From contig JADKCZ010000001.1 in NCBI GenBank assembly GCA_016718565.1, positions 558,001-622,000 on the forward strand: a stretch of DNA of 64,000 nt, written 5' to 3'. A program made the position numbers and the translations under genes. Shown here one piece after another: positions 45,212 to 52,437 of this stretch. The notes beneath the pieces are model-generated. The model saw only the letters and a list, made by a program, of their open reading frames with translations, did no database searches and was not told where the DNA came from. The number at the start of each line of letters is the position of its first letter. The first letter of the stretch is position 1. This stretch comes from Anaeromyxobacter sp. Its GTDB lineage: Bacteria > Myxococcota > Myxococcia > Myxococcales > Anaeromyxobacteraceae.

Positions 45212-46021
45212 ATGATCAACGTCGTGGTCACCGGCGCCGCCGGCCGCATGGGGCGCGAGATCGTCCGGCTGGTCCTCTCCACCCCGGGCCTGCGCCTGCA
45301 CGGCGCGGTGGAGCGCGCCGGCCCCGCCATCGGCCAGGACGCCGCCCAGCTGGCGGGCCTGCCGCCGGCCGGCGTGCCGGTGGTGGAGGGGCTGGCCGCC
45401 GCCCTGCCGGGCGCCGGCTGCCTCGTCGACTTCACCCACTTCGAGGCCTCGGCCGCCCACGCCGAGGCCTGCGCCGCGGCCGGGGTGGCGGTGGTCATCG
45501 GCTCCACCGGCTTCACGCCGGAGGCCAGGGCCCGGGTGGCGGCGGCGGCGGCGAAGGTGCCGGTGCTGCTCTCGCCCAACATGAGCGTGGGCGTGAACGT
45601 GCTCTTCGAGCTGGTCCGCCAGGCCGCGGCGGTGCTGGGCGAGGCCTACGACGTGGAGATCGTGGAGCTCCACCACAAGAAGAAGAAGGACGCGCCGAGC
45701 GGCACCGCCATGCGCCTGGCCGAGGTGGCGGTCGAGGCGCTGGGGCGCGACGCGGCCGCGGACCTGTGCTTCGAGCGGCACGGCATGATCGGCGAGCGGC
45801 CGGCCCGCGAGATCGGCGTGCAGACGGTGCGCGGCGGCGACATCGTCGGCGAGCACACCGTCTACTTCTGCGGCGAGGGCGAGCGGCTGGAGCTGACCCA
45901 CCGGGCCACCGCCCGCGAGCAGTTCGCCCGCGGCGCGGTCCGCGCGGCCCTGTGGCTGGGCGGCCGGGCGCCGGGCCTCTACGACATGGCCGACGTGCTC
46001 GGCTTCCGGAAGGGCGGGTGA
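45212..46021 (+). CDS. dapB: 4-hydroxy-tetrahydrodipicolinate reductase
   Basis: Reduces the DapA product with NAD(P)H. 269 residues from ATG 45212, ribosome site GGAGAAG. The nucleotide loop is VVVTGAAGRMGREIV, and the substrate-binding signature ELHHKKKKDAPSGTAMRL (about residue 152) is complete. Follows dapA after 61 bases. Confidence 0.97.
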   Translation: MINVVVTGAAGRMGREIVRLVLSTPGLRLHGAVERAGPAIGQDAAQLAGLPPAGVPVVEGLAAALPGAGCLVDFTHFEASAAHAEACAAAGVAVVIGSTGFTPEARARVAAAAAKVPVLLSPNMSVGVNVLFELVRQAAAVLGEAYDVEIVELHHKKKKDAPSGTAMRLAEVAVEALGRDAAADLCFERHGMIGERPAREIGVQTVRGGDIVGEHTVYFCGEGERLELTHRATAREQFARGAVRAALWLGGRAPGLYDMADVLGFRKGG

Positions 46022-46028
46022 GGGCGCC

Positions 46029-46781
46029 ATGAGGACCTGCCGCTACCGCCACGGCATCGACGAGCGCTGGGGGCTCGTCGAGGGCGACGCCGTCCGCCCC
46101 CTCACCGCCGAGCCGTGGGCCGGCGGGCTGCCCGAGGGCAAGCCGGTCCGCCTCTCCGAGGTGGTGCTGCTGGCGCCGGTGCGCCCCAGCAAGGTGGTGT
46201 GCGTCGGGCGCAACTACGTGGCCCACGCCCGCGAGCTCGGCAACGAGGTGCCCAAGGAGCCGCTCATCTTCCTCAAGCCCTCCACCGCGGTGGTCGGGCC
46301 CCAGGAGGCCATCGTCTGCCCGCCGCAGTCGAGGGACGTGCAGCACGAGGCCGAGCTGGGCGTGGTGCTGGCGCGGGCGCTCACCCGGGCCAGCCCCGCC
46401 GAGGCCAAGGCGGCGGTCTTCGGGTGGACCTGCCTGAACGACGTGACCGCCCGCGACGTCCAGCGCGAGGAGAAGCAGTTCACCCGCGCCAAGGGGTTCG
46501 ACACCTTCTGCCCGGTCGGGCCGGTGGTGGAGACCAACCTGGACCCGGTGGACCTGACGGTGCTGTGCCGGCTCAACGGGGTGGAGACCCAGCGCGGCTA
46601 CACCCGCGACATGGCCTTCGACCCCTACGCCCTGCTCTCCTACATCTCACACGTCATGACCCTGCTGCCGGGCGACCTGGTGGCCACCGGCACGCCGGAG
46701 GGGGTCAGCCGCATGCAGCGCGGCGACTGGGTCGAGGTGGAGATCCCGGGGATCGGCATCCTGCGCAACCCGGTGACCTGA
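46029..46781 (+). CDS. Fumarylacetoacetate hydrolase-family protein
   Basis: 250 residues from ATG 46029, 7 bases after dapB. FAH fold with KVVCVGRNYVAHARELGNEVP, metal ligands in VQHEAELGVVL and WTCLNDVTARDVQ, KGFDTFCPVGP and VATGTPEGVSRMQRGD. Members hydrolyse or decarboxylate 2-oxo acids (oxaloacetate decarboxylase, acylpyruvases). Its exact substrate is unclear; a metabolite-repair role next to lysine synthesis is only a guess. Confidence 0.9.
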   Translation: MRTCRYRHGIDERWGLVEGDAVRPLTAEPWAGGLPEGKPVRLSEVVLLAPVRPSKVVCVGRNYVAHARELGNEVPKEPLIFLKPSTAVVGPQEAIVCPPQSRDVQHEAELGVVLARALTRASPAEAKAAVFGWTCLNDVTARDVQREEKQFTRAKGFDTFCPVGPVVETNLDPVDLTVLCRLNGVETQRGYTRDMAFDPYALLSYISHVMTLLPGDLVATGTPEGVSRMQRGDWVEVEIPGIGILRNPVT

Positions 46782-46857
46782 GCCCCGCCGGGGAGCCCCG
46801 CCCGCCCGCGCCGGGCGCTGGCGCCGCGCTCCCGCCCGCGCTACACCTCGCCCCCTC

Positions 46858-47346
46858 ATGCGGGCCTACGTCGGCGTCGGCACCAACCTCGGGGACCGGT
46901 GGGCCCACCTCGCGCTGGCCGCCCGGGCGCTCAGGGCCACGCCGCGGGTGGCCCTCACCCGGGCCTCGCGGGTGCACGACACCGCGCCGCTGGGGCCGCC
47001 GCAGCCGCGCTACCTGAACGCCGTCCTGGAGCTGGAGACCACCCTGCCGCCCGTGGCCCTGCTGGCCGAGCTGCAGCGCATCGAGCGCGAGGCGCTGCGC
47101 CGGCCGGCGGTGCGCTGGGGGCCGCGCTCGCTGGACCTGGACCTGCTGGTGTGCGGCCCGGCGATCCTGGCGCTGCCCGGCCTCACCCTGCCGCACCCCG
47201 GCCTGGCCTCGCGCCGCTTCGTGCTCGGCCCGCTCTGCGAGCTGGCGCCCGGGCTGCTGGTGCCGGGCGACGGGCGCAGCGTGGCGGAGCTCCTGGCGGT
47301 GGCGCCCCCCTGGGATGGGGTGGCGGTGGGGCGCTACCCGGCCTGA
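46858..47346 (+). CDS. folK: 6-hydroxymethyl-7,8-dihydropterin pyrophosphokinase
   Basis: Folate synthesis. 162 residues from ATG 46858. VGVGTNLGDRWAHL at the start, YLNAVLELET, and the signature RWGPRSLDLDLLVCG (about residue 83) followed by LTLPHPGLASRRFVLGPL. It starts 76 bases after the FAH-family gene. Confidence 0.95.
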   Translation: MRAYVGVGTNLGDRWAHLALAARALRATPRVALTRASRVHDTAPLGPPQPRYLNAVLELETTLPPVALLAELQRIEREALRRPAVRWGPRSLDLDLLVCGPAILALPGLTLPHPGLASRRFVLGPLCELAPGLLVPGDGRSVAELLAVAPPWDGVAVGRYPA

Positions 47347-47349
47347 GGC

Positions 47350-47370
47350 CCCGCGGCGGGCCGCCGCGGG
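47350..47370. terminator. GC-only palindrome after folK
   Basis: A 21-base perfect palindrome (10-base arms around one G) starts three bases after the folK stop. There is no T run, so it is at best a weak or factor-dependent terminator. Confidence 0.4.
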
Positions 47371-47512
47371 TGAATGTCCCGGCCCGTCCGGCCGTCTCCT
47401 CTCACGGGGGGCGCACGGACCGGGGATGACCCCGGCCCCGCGGCGTGTTAGGTGGCTGGCCGCGGCCGCACCGGCCTCGAGCGCCGCACCTCACCCCCGC
47501 CAGGAGCCCGCC

Positions 47513-47803
47513 ATGAAGCGCCTCGCCCTCCTCGTCGCCCTCGCCGCCCCCGGGCTCGCCGCCGCCGGCGAGTCGGGCCTGGTCATCTTCCACACCCAGT
47601 GCTCGCGCTGCCACGGCCCCGACGGCCGCGGCCAGGCGGTCTTCAACACCCCGAGCTTCCTCACCTCCAAGCTCTCCGCCGCCGAGATGGAGCAGGTCAT
47701 CGCCAAGGGCAAGGGCAAGATGCCCTCCTTCGGCGCCAAGCTCACCCCCGCCGAGATCACGGGCGTGGCCGCCTACGTCAAGGCGGGGCTCCCGGCCAAG
47801 TAG
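47513..47803 (+). CDS. Small periplasmic c-type cytochrome
   Basis: 96 residues from ATG 47513 with AGGAG before it. Signal peptide MKRLALLVALAAPGLAAAG, then one heme site CSRCH (about residues 30-34). A probable methionine ligand lies in GKGKMPSFGAKLTPAE. Class I mono-heme cytochrome of about 75 residues when mature. It should carry electrons in the periplasm; no partner oxidoreductase is nearby. Confidence 0.9.
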   Translation: MKRLALLVALAAPGLAAAGESGLVIFHTQCSRCHGPDGRGQAVFNTPSFLTSKLSAAEMEQVIAKGKGKMPSFGAKLTPAEITGVAAYVKAGLPAK

Positions 47804-47816
47804 GGCCAGCGCCCCC

Positions 47817-48407
47817 TCACTCGACCTCCTCGTCCTCGGGCTCGAGCGGGTTCCAGGTCCAGGCCTGGGCCGCGAACAGCTCGGCCTCGGCCTGGTCGAA
47901 GGCCGGGTGCAGCTCGTGCCGGTGGCCTTCGGGCAGCACCACCGGCCCCTCGTCCATGCCGGCGGCCCGCAGCACGGGCTGGTAGGCCTCCAGCCGCCCG
48001 TACAGGTAGAGCAGCTGGTGCTGGTCGTAGACCAGGGTGGAGGGCTCGACCGCCGAGCCGAGCCAGAGGTGGTGGCGGCCGTCCTGCTCCAGGAAGTCCC
48101 GGAAGCGCGCCAGGAAGGTCGTCAGCGCGGCGCGCGGCAGCGGCCGGGTGGCCTGGTAGCGCCCGGGCGGTCGCAGGGTGCGGGTGGTCAGCAGCACGTA
48201 GACCACGTGGAAGGGCTCCGGCAGCGTGCGCGCCAGGTCGAGCAGCAGCCCGACCTGGTCGCGGTCGGGCGCCGCCACCAGGCGCGCCGGGCCGTGCTGC
48301 TCGGGCTCGAGCCGCCAGGCGTGGCTGTGCTGGTGGGCCACCGGCCCGCCGGGACCGGGCACCGTGAGCTTGGCCAGCCTGGCCAGCGGCGCGCCAGGCC
48401 CGCTCAC
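47817..48407 (-). CDS. Uncharacterised protein
   Basis: 196 residues from GTG 48407, GTGA-coupled to the aldolase gene upstream. Sequence is globular, with EPFHVVYVLLTTRT, FLARFRDFLEQDGRHHLWLG and VYDQHQLLYLYGRLEAY, and a very acidic tail (PLEPEDEEVE). There is no signal peptide or catalytic motif I recognise. Proteins of this size and kind are common in myxobacteria, but I cannot name the family. Confidence 0.72.
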   Translation of the reverse strand: MSGPGAPLARLAKLTVPGPGGPVAHQHSHAWRLEPEQHGPARLVAAPDRDQVGLLLDLARTLPEPFHVVYVLLTTRTLRPPGRYQATRPLPRAALTTFLARFRDFLEQDGRHHLWLGSAVEPSTLVYDQHQLLYLYGRLEAYQPVLRAAGMDEGPVVLPEGHRHELHPAFDQAEAELFAAQAWTWNPLEPEDEEVE

Positions 48408-49153
48408 GCCCGGCCCGCGGCCCGCAGCACCGCCGCCACCTGCTCGGCGGCCAGCGGCCGGCAGCTGCCCAGGGCGCGCGCCAGCACCGCCATGCGCGCC
48501 ACCCGCTCCAGCGTCTCCATCCGGTCCACCGCCTCGGCCACGGTGCCGCCCAGGCACAGGGCCCCGTGGCGCGCCAGCAGCAGCACGTCGTGGTCCGGCA
48601 GCAGCGGCGCCAGCGAGGCCGGCACCTCGGGCGTGCCCGGCACGGCGAACGGGGCCACCACCACCTCCCCGAGCGAGACGGCGGCCTCGGGCACCAGGTG
48701 GCCGGGCCAGCCGGCGCCGGCCACCGTGAGCGCCACCGCGGTGATGGGGTGGGCGTGCACCGCGGCGGCCGCGTCGGGCCGGGCCGCGTAGACCGCCAGG
48801 TGCATGGCCAGCTCGGTGGAGGGGCGGCCGTGGCCCGAGATCACCGCGCCCTCGCCGTCCACCACCAGCAGGTCGCCGGGCTGGAGCGCCCCCTTCGACA
48901 CGCCGGAGGGGGTGACCAGGAAGGTGCCGTCGCCGCGCCGGGCCGAGAGGTTGCCCTCGCCGGCGCCGATGAGGTCGCGGTCGTACAGCCGGCGGCCGGC
49001 GGCGCAGAGGGCGTGGCGCAGGGCCTGATCGGCCAGGGCCAGGCGGTCCTCGGTGGAGGCGGGGCCGGCCGGCCGGGCCGGGGCGGGGGCCGCCGGGCGG
49101 GTGGGGGCGGGGCCGCGCGGGCGGCCAGGGGTGCGGGCGGGCGGGCGGGCCAT
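48404..49153 (-). CDS. Class II aldolase/adducin-family protein
   Basis: 249 residues from ATG 49153. The first 35 residues are Pro/Ala/Arg-rich and look disordered. The aldolase core has GAGEGNLSARRGDGTFLVTPSGVSKG, zinc histidines in VHAHPITAVAL and LARHGALCLGG, and the family's proton-donor region. Closest in type to L-fuculose- or L-ribulose-phosphate enzymes and methylthioribulose-phosphate dehydratase; which one cannot be told. It follows the KpsF-like gene by 22 bases. Confidence 0.85.
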   Translation of the reverse strand: MARPPARTPGRPRGPAPTRPAAPAPARPAGPASTEDRLALADQALRHALCAAGRRLYDRDLIGAGEGNLSARRGDGTFLVTPSGVSKGALQPGDLLVVDGEGAVISGHGRPSTELAMHLAVYAARPDAAAAVHAHPITAVALTVAGAGWPGHLVPEAAVSLGEVVVAPFAVPGTPEVPASLAPLLPDHDVLLLARHGALCLGGTVAEAVDRMETLERVARMAVLARALGSCRPLAAEQVAAVLRAAGRA

Positions 49154-49175
49154 GAGGTCCTCCGGGCGCGGCGGG

Positions 49176-50312
49176 TCAGATGATCTTGGCGGCCAGCAGG
49201 TCCTGCACGTCGAGCAGGCCGACCATGCGCCCCTCGCCGTCCACCACCGGCACCTGGTCGATGCGGGCCTGGCGCAGCACCCGGGCCGCGTCCACCACCA
49301 GGTCCTCGGGCCGGATGGTGCGCGGGTTGCGCCCCATGGCGGTGGCGATGGGCCGGGTGAAGTCGGTCTGGCCGTGCTCCACCAGGCGGCGCAGGTCACC
49401 GTCGGTGAAGATGCCGACCAGCTTCCCGGCCGCGTCGTGCACGCCGGTGGCGCCCGGGCGCCCGGGGGTGACGGTCATGACCGCCACCGCGGCCGAGAGC
49501 GGCGCCGACTCGGCCACCACCGGGCAGGCCTCGCCCTGGCGCATCAGCTCGCGCACCTTCATGAGGCCGCGCCCCAGCTTCCCGCCGGGGTGGTAGAGGG
49601 CGTACTCCTCGCGCGAGAAGTCGCGGTTCTCCAGCACGGTCATGGCCAGGGCGTCGCCCACCGCCAGCAGCACGGCGGTGGAGGCGGTGGGGGCCAGCCC
49701 CATGGGGCAGGCCTCCTCGACGTTGCCGATGGCGATGGCGAGGTGGCTGCCGCGCGCCAGCGGGTTCACCGTGTCCCGGGTGATCGAGACGATGCGGGCG
49801 CCGATCTTCTTCAGGGCCGGCAGCAGCCGCAGGATCTCCTCGGTCTCGCCGGAGTTGGAGAGGGCGATGACCACGTCGTCGCGCGAGACCCGCCCCAGGT
49901 CGCCGTGGGCCGCCTCGGCCGGGTGGATGAAGTAGGAGGAGGTGCCGGTGGAGGCCAGGGTGGCCGAGATCTTCTGGGCCACGAAGCCGGGCTTGCCCAT
50001 GCCGGTGACCACCACCCGCCCGGTGCAGCCCAGGATCCACTCCACCGCGCGGGCGAAGGGGTCGCCGAGCACCACCCGGCCGATGGCGGCGGCCTCGGCG
50101 GCCAGCACGGTGCGGCCGTACTCGGCCATGGCGCGGGCGCCGGCCGGGCCGGGGGCGCGGGGCTTCCGGGCCGCGGCGGCCCCGCCGGCCCGGGCGGCGG
50201 GGCGGGTCGGGCGGGCGGGCGCGGCGGCCGGGCGCGGGCGGGCGCCGGTGGACTGCGGCGGGCGGCGCGCGGCCCGGGTGGCGGCGCGTGTCACGGCTCG
50301 GCGGGTGGTCAT
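49176..50312 (-). CDS. kdsD: KpsF/GutQ-type arabinose-5-phosphate isomerase (SIS + CBS pair)
   Basis: 378 residues from ATG 50312. Core starts at MAEYGRTVLAAEAAAIG (ATG 50129, an alternative start). SIS domain with VVTGMGKPGFVAQKISATLASTGT, HPAEAAHGDLG and ALSNSGETEEI, then two CBS domains (about 260-315 and 325-378). It interconverts ribulose- and arabinose-5-phosphate for KDO of lipopolysaccharide. The extra first 61 residues are Ala/Arg/Pro-rich, resembling a histone-tail-like extension. Divergent from fsa. Confidence 0.9.
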   Translation of the reverse strand: MTTRRAVTRAATRAARRPPQSTGARPRPAAAPARPTRPAARAGGAAAARKPRAPGPAGARAMAEYGRTVLAAEAAAIGRVVLGDPFARAVEWILGCTGRVVVTGMGKPGFVAQKISATLASTGTSSYFIHPAEAAHGDLGRVSRDDVVIALSNSGETEEILRLLPALKKIGARIVSITRDTVNPLARGSHLAIAIGNVEEACPMGLAPTASTAVLLAVGDALAMTVLENRDFSREEYALYHPGGKLGRGLMKVRELMRQGEACPVVAESAPLSAAVAVMTVTPGRPGATGVHDAAGKLVGIFTDGDLRRLVEHGQTDFTRPIATAMGRNPRTIRPEDLVVDAARVLRQARIDQVPVVDGEGRMVGLLDVQDLLAAKII

Positions 50313-50406
50313 CGCGGCGCGCAGTATGGCACGCACGGTCGGCTTGCGGCAGGGCGCGGCGGTGCGCTATTGCCTGGCCTCCACCACCCCCGGAGAGCCC
50401 CCCGTC

Positions 50407-51054
50407 ATGAAGTTCTTCATCGACTCCGCCGACCTCGGCGAGATCACCAAGGCGCTGGACCTCGGCCTGTGCGACGGGGTCACCACCAACCCGTCGCTGG
50501 TGGCCAAGACCGGCCGGAGGTTCGACGACGTGCTCCGCGAGATCGTGGCGCTGAAGCCCGGCCCCATCAGCGCCGAGGTGACCTCGGTGGACGCCCCCGG
50601 GATGCTCCGGGAGGCCGAGCACTACGCCAGGTTCGGCGAGGACGTGGTCATCAAGATCCCGCTCATCGTGGAGGGCCTGAAGGCGGTCAAGGAGCTGACC
50701 CGCCGGGGCATCAAGACCAACGTCACCCTGTGCTTCTCGGCGGTGCAGGCGCTGCTGGCCGCCAAGGCCGGCGCCACCTACGTCTCGCCCTTCGTGGGAC
50801 GCCTCGACGACGTCTCCGAGGACGGGATGGCGCTCATCGAGCAGATCGTCGAGATCTACGGCAACTACCAGTTCAAGACGCAGGTGCTGGTGGCCTCGGT
50901 GCGCCACCCCATCCACGTGCTGCAGTCGGCCCGGATCGGGGCCGACGTGGCCACCATCCCCTACAAGGTCATCGAGCAGCTGGCGCAGCACCCGCTCACC
51001 GACAAGGGGCTCAAGCAGTTCCTGGCCGACTGGGAGAAGGTCCCCAAGGTCTAG
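50407..51054 (+). CDS. fsa: Fructose-6-phosphate aldolase/transaldolase-like protein
   Basis: 215 residues from ATG 50407 (MKFFIDSADLGEITKAL). It is the short form of the transaldolase family, with GVTTNPSLVAKTG, the Schiff-base lysine in VVIKIPLIVEGLKAV (about residue 83), NVTLCFSAVQALLAAKAGA and SPFVGRLDD. Such proteins act as transaldolase (TalC/MipB) or Fsa. With the isomerase and aldolase next door it suggests a small sugar-phosphate locus. Confidence 0.93.
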   Translation: MKFFIDSADLGEITKALDLGLCDGVTTNPSLVAKTGRRFDDVLREIVALKPGPISAEVTSVDAPGMLREAEHYARFGEDVVIKIPLIVEGLKAVKELTRRGIKTNVTLCFSAVQALLAAKAGATYVSPFVGRLDDVSEDGMALIEQIVEIYGNYQFKTQVLVASVRHPIHVLQSARIGADVATIPYKVIEQLAQHPLTDKGLKQFLADWEKVPKV

Positions 51055-51067
51055 CGGGACGCTCCGT

Positions 51068-51085
51068 GGGGGTGCCGGCGCCCCC
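51068..51085. terminator. Short GC hairpin after fsa
   Basis: An 18-base near-palindrome (GGGGGTGCC/GGCGCCCCC, one G-T pair) lies 14 bases after the fsa stop. It has no T run. It may end fsa transcription before the efflux operon. Confidence 0.35.
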
Positions 51086-51146
51086 GGCCGGAATCCCGGG
51101 CGGGGCGCGCGGCTGCGCCCCAGCGTGAAATGTCGCCGCGGCTGGC

Positions 51147-51175
51147 TTGCCAGCGCGCCGTGTCCCGTCTAGGTC
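51147..51175 (+). promoter_or_regulatory. Possible promoter of the RND efflux operon
   Basis: TTGCCA and TAGGTC are 17 bases apart. The -35 box is good (five of six), the -10 box poor. The ATG is 46 bases further on. Weak evidence. Confidence 0.3.
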
Positions 51176-51221
51176 ATGGGGCCTCTTCCCCACACGACCT
51201 CTCACCCGGACGCGCGCGCCC

Positions 51222-52421
51222 ATGAAGACCAGGACCAAGATCTGGGCCGGCACCATCGCCGGCCTCCTCATCCTCGCCGGACTGCTGGTCGGCGTGAAGG
51301 CCGGCCAGATCCGCACCATGATGGCCGCCGGCGAGGGCTTCAGCATGCCCCCGGAGGCGGTCACCTCGGCCACCGTGGAGGCCAGCTCGTGGCAGCCGGC
51401 CCGCCCGGCCATCGGCACGCTGGTGGCGGTGCGCGCCGTCACGCTGGGCTCGGAGCTGCCGGGCCTCATCCGCGAGGTCACCTTCGAGTCGGGCCTCACC
51501 ATCCGGCGCGGCGCCGTGCTGGTGCGGCTCGACACCTCCACCGAGGAGGCCCAGCTCCAGGCCGCCGAGGCCGACGCCGAGCTGGCGCGGCTGGGGCTGG
51601 AGCGGGCCCGCAGCCTGCGGCAGGGCGACGCCACCTCGCAGGCCGAGCTGGACGCCGTGCAGGCCCGGGCCCGCCAGGCCGACGCGGTGGTGGCCCAGCT
51701 CAAGGCCACCATCGCCAAGAAGACCATCCGCGCCCCCTTCGACGGCCGCATCGCCATCCGCCAGGTGGAGGTGGGCCAGGTGGTGGCGCCCGGCACGCCC
51801 ATCGCCTCGCTCCAGTCGATCGACCCCATCCACGCCGAGTTCTGGCTGCCGCAGCAGGCCCTGGCCGACCTGAAGGTGGGCCAGCGGGTGGCGCTCAAGA
51901 CCGACACCTTCCCGGACCAGCAGTGGGACGGGCAGCTCGACACCATCAACCCCGAGGTGGACGTGGCCACCCGCAACGTGCGGATCCGCGCCACCGTGCC
52001 CAACCGGGACGGGCGGCTGCGGCCCGGCATGTTCGTCAACGTGGAGGTGGTCTCGGGCGAGCGGCGGCCGGTGCTGCTGATCCCCGCCACCGCCGTCCTG
52101 TTCGCCCCCTACGGCGACTCGGTCTACGTCATCGAGGACGCGGCCAAGGCGCCAGCCGCCGCCGCGGGCCAGCCGGGCGCGGCGCCGCCCGGGCCGGCGG
52201 CGGCCGGGAAGCCGGCCCAGGCGGGCGGGCTGGTGGCGCGGCAGCGCTTCGTGCGGCTGGGCGAGCGCCGCGGCGACCTGGTGGCGGTGGCCTCGGGGGT
52301 GGCGGCCGGCGAGCAGGTGGTCTCGAGCGGCGGCTTCAAGCTCCGCAACGGCGCCGCCGTGGTGGTGAGGAACGATCTGGCCCCGGACGCCCGGCTCGCG
52401 CCGCGGCCGTCCGAGCAGTGA
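51222..52421 (+). CDS. RND efflux periplasmic adaptor (membrane fusion protein)
   Basis: 399 residues from ATG 51222. Single N-terminal membrane segment (IWAGTIAGLLILAGLLVGV), then beta-barrel and lipoyl parts (ELPGLIREVTFESGLTIRRG) and an alpha-hairpin (about 105-165). KKTIRAPFDGRIAIRQVEVGQVVAPGTP completes the lipoyl domain and LRPGMFVNVEV is the barrel signature. Near residue 310-335 an Ala/Pro-rich insert interrupts the membrane-proximal domain. Links the RND pump encoded 16 bases downstream to an outer-membrane channel. Confidence 0.93.
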   Translation: MKTRTKIWAGTIAGLLILAGLLVGVKAGQIRTMMAAGEGFSMPPEAVTSATVEASSWQPARPAIGTLVAVRAVTLGSELPGLIREVTFESGLTIRRGAVLVRLDTSTEEAQLQAAEADAELARLGLERARSLRQGDATSQAELDAVQARARQADAVVAQLKATIAKKTIRAPFDGRIAIRQVEVGQVVAPGTPIASLQSIDPIHAEFWLPQQALADLKVGQRVALKTDTFPDQQWDGQLDTINPEVDVATRNVRIRATVPNRDGRLRPGMFVNVEVVSGERRPVLLIPATAVLFAPYGDSVYVIEDAAKAPAAAAGQPGAAPPGPAAAGKPAQAGGLVARQRFVRLGERRGDLVAVASGVAAGEQVVSSGGFKLRNGAAVVVRNDLAPDARLAPRPSEQ

Positions 52422-52437
52422 CGCGCCGGGAGGCCCC

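Noticed and set aside
47350..47370. GC palindrome after folK as a strong intrinsic terminator
   Set aside because: There is no T run; kept only as a low-confidence hairpin.
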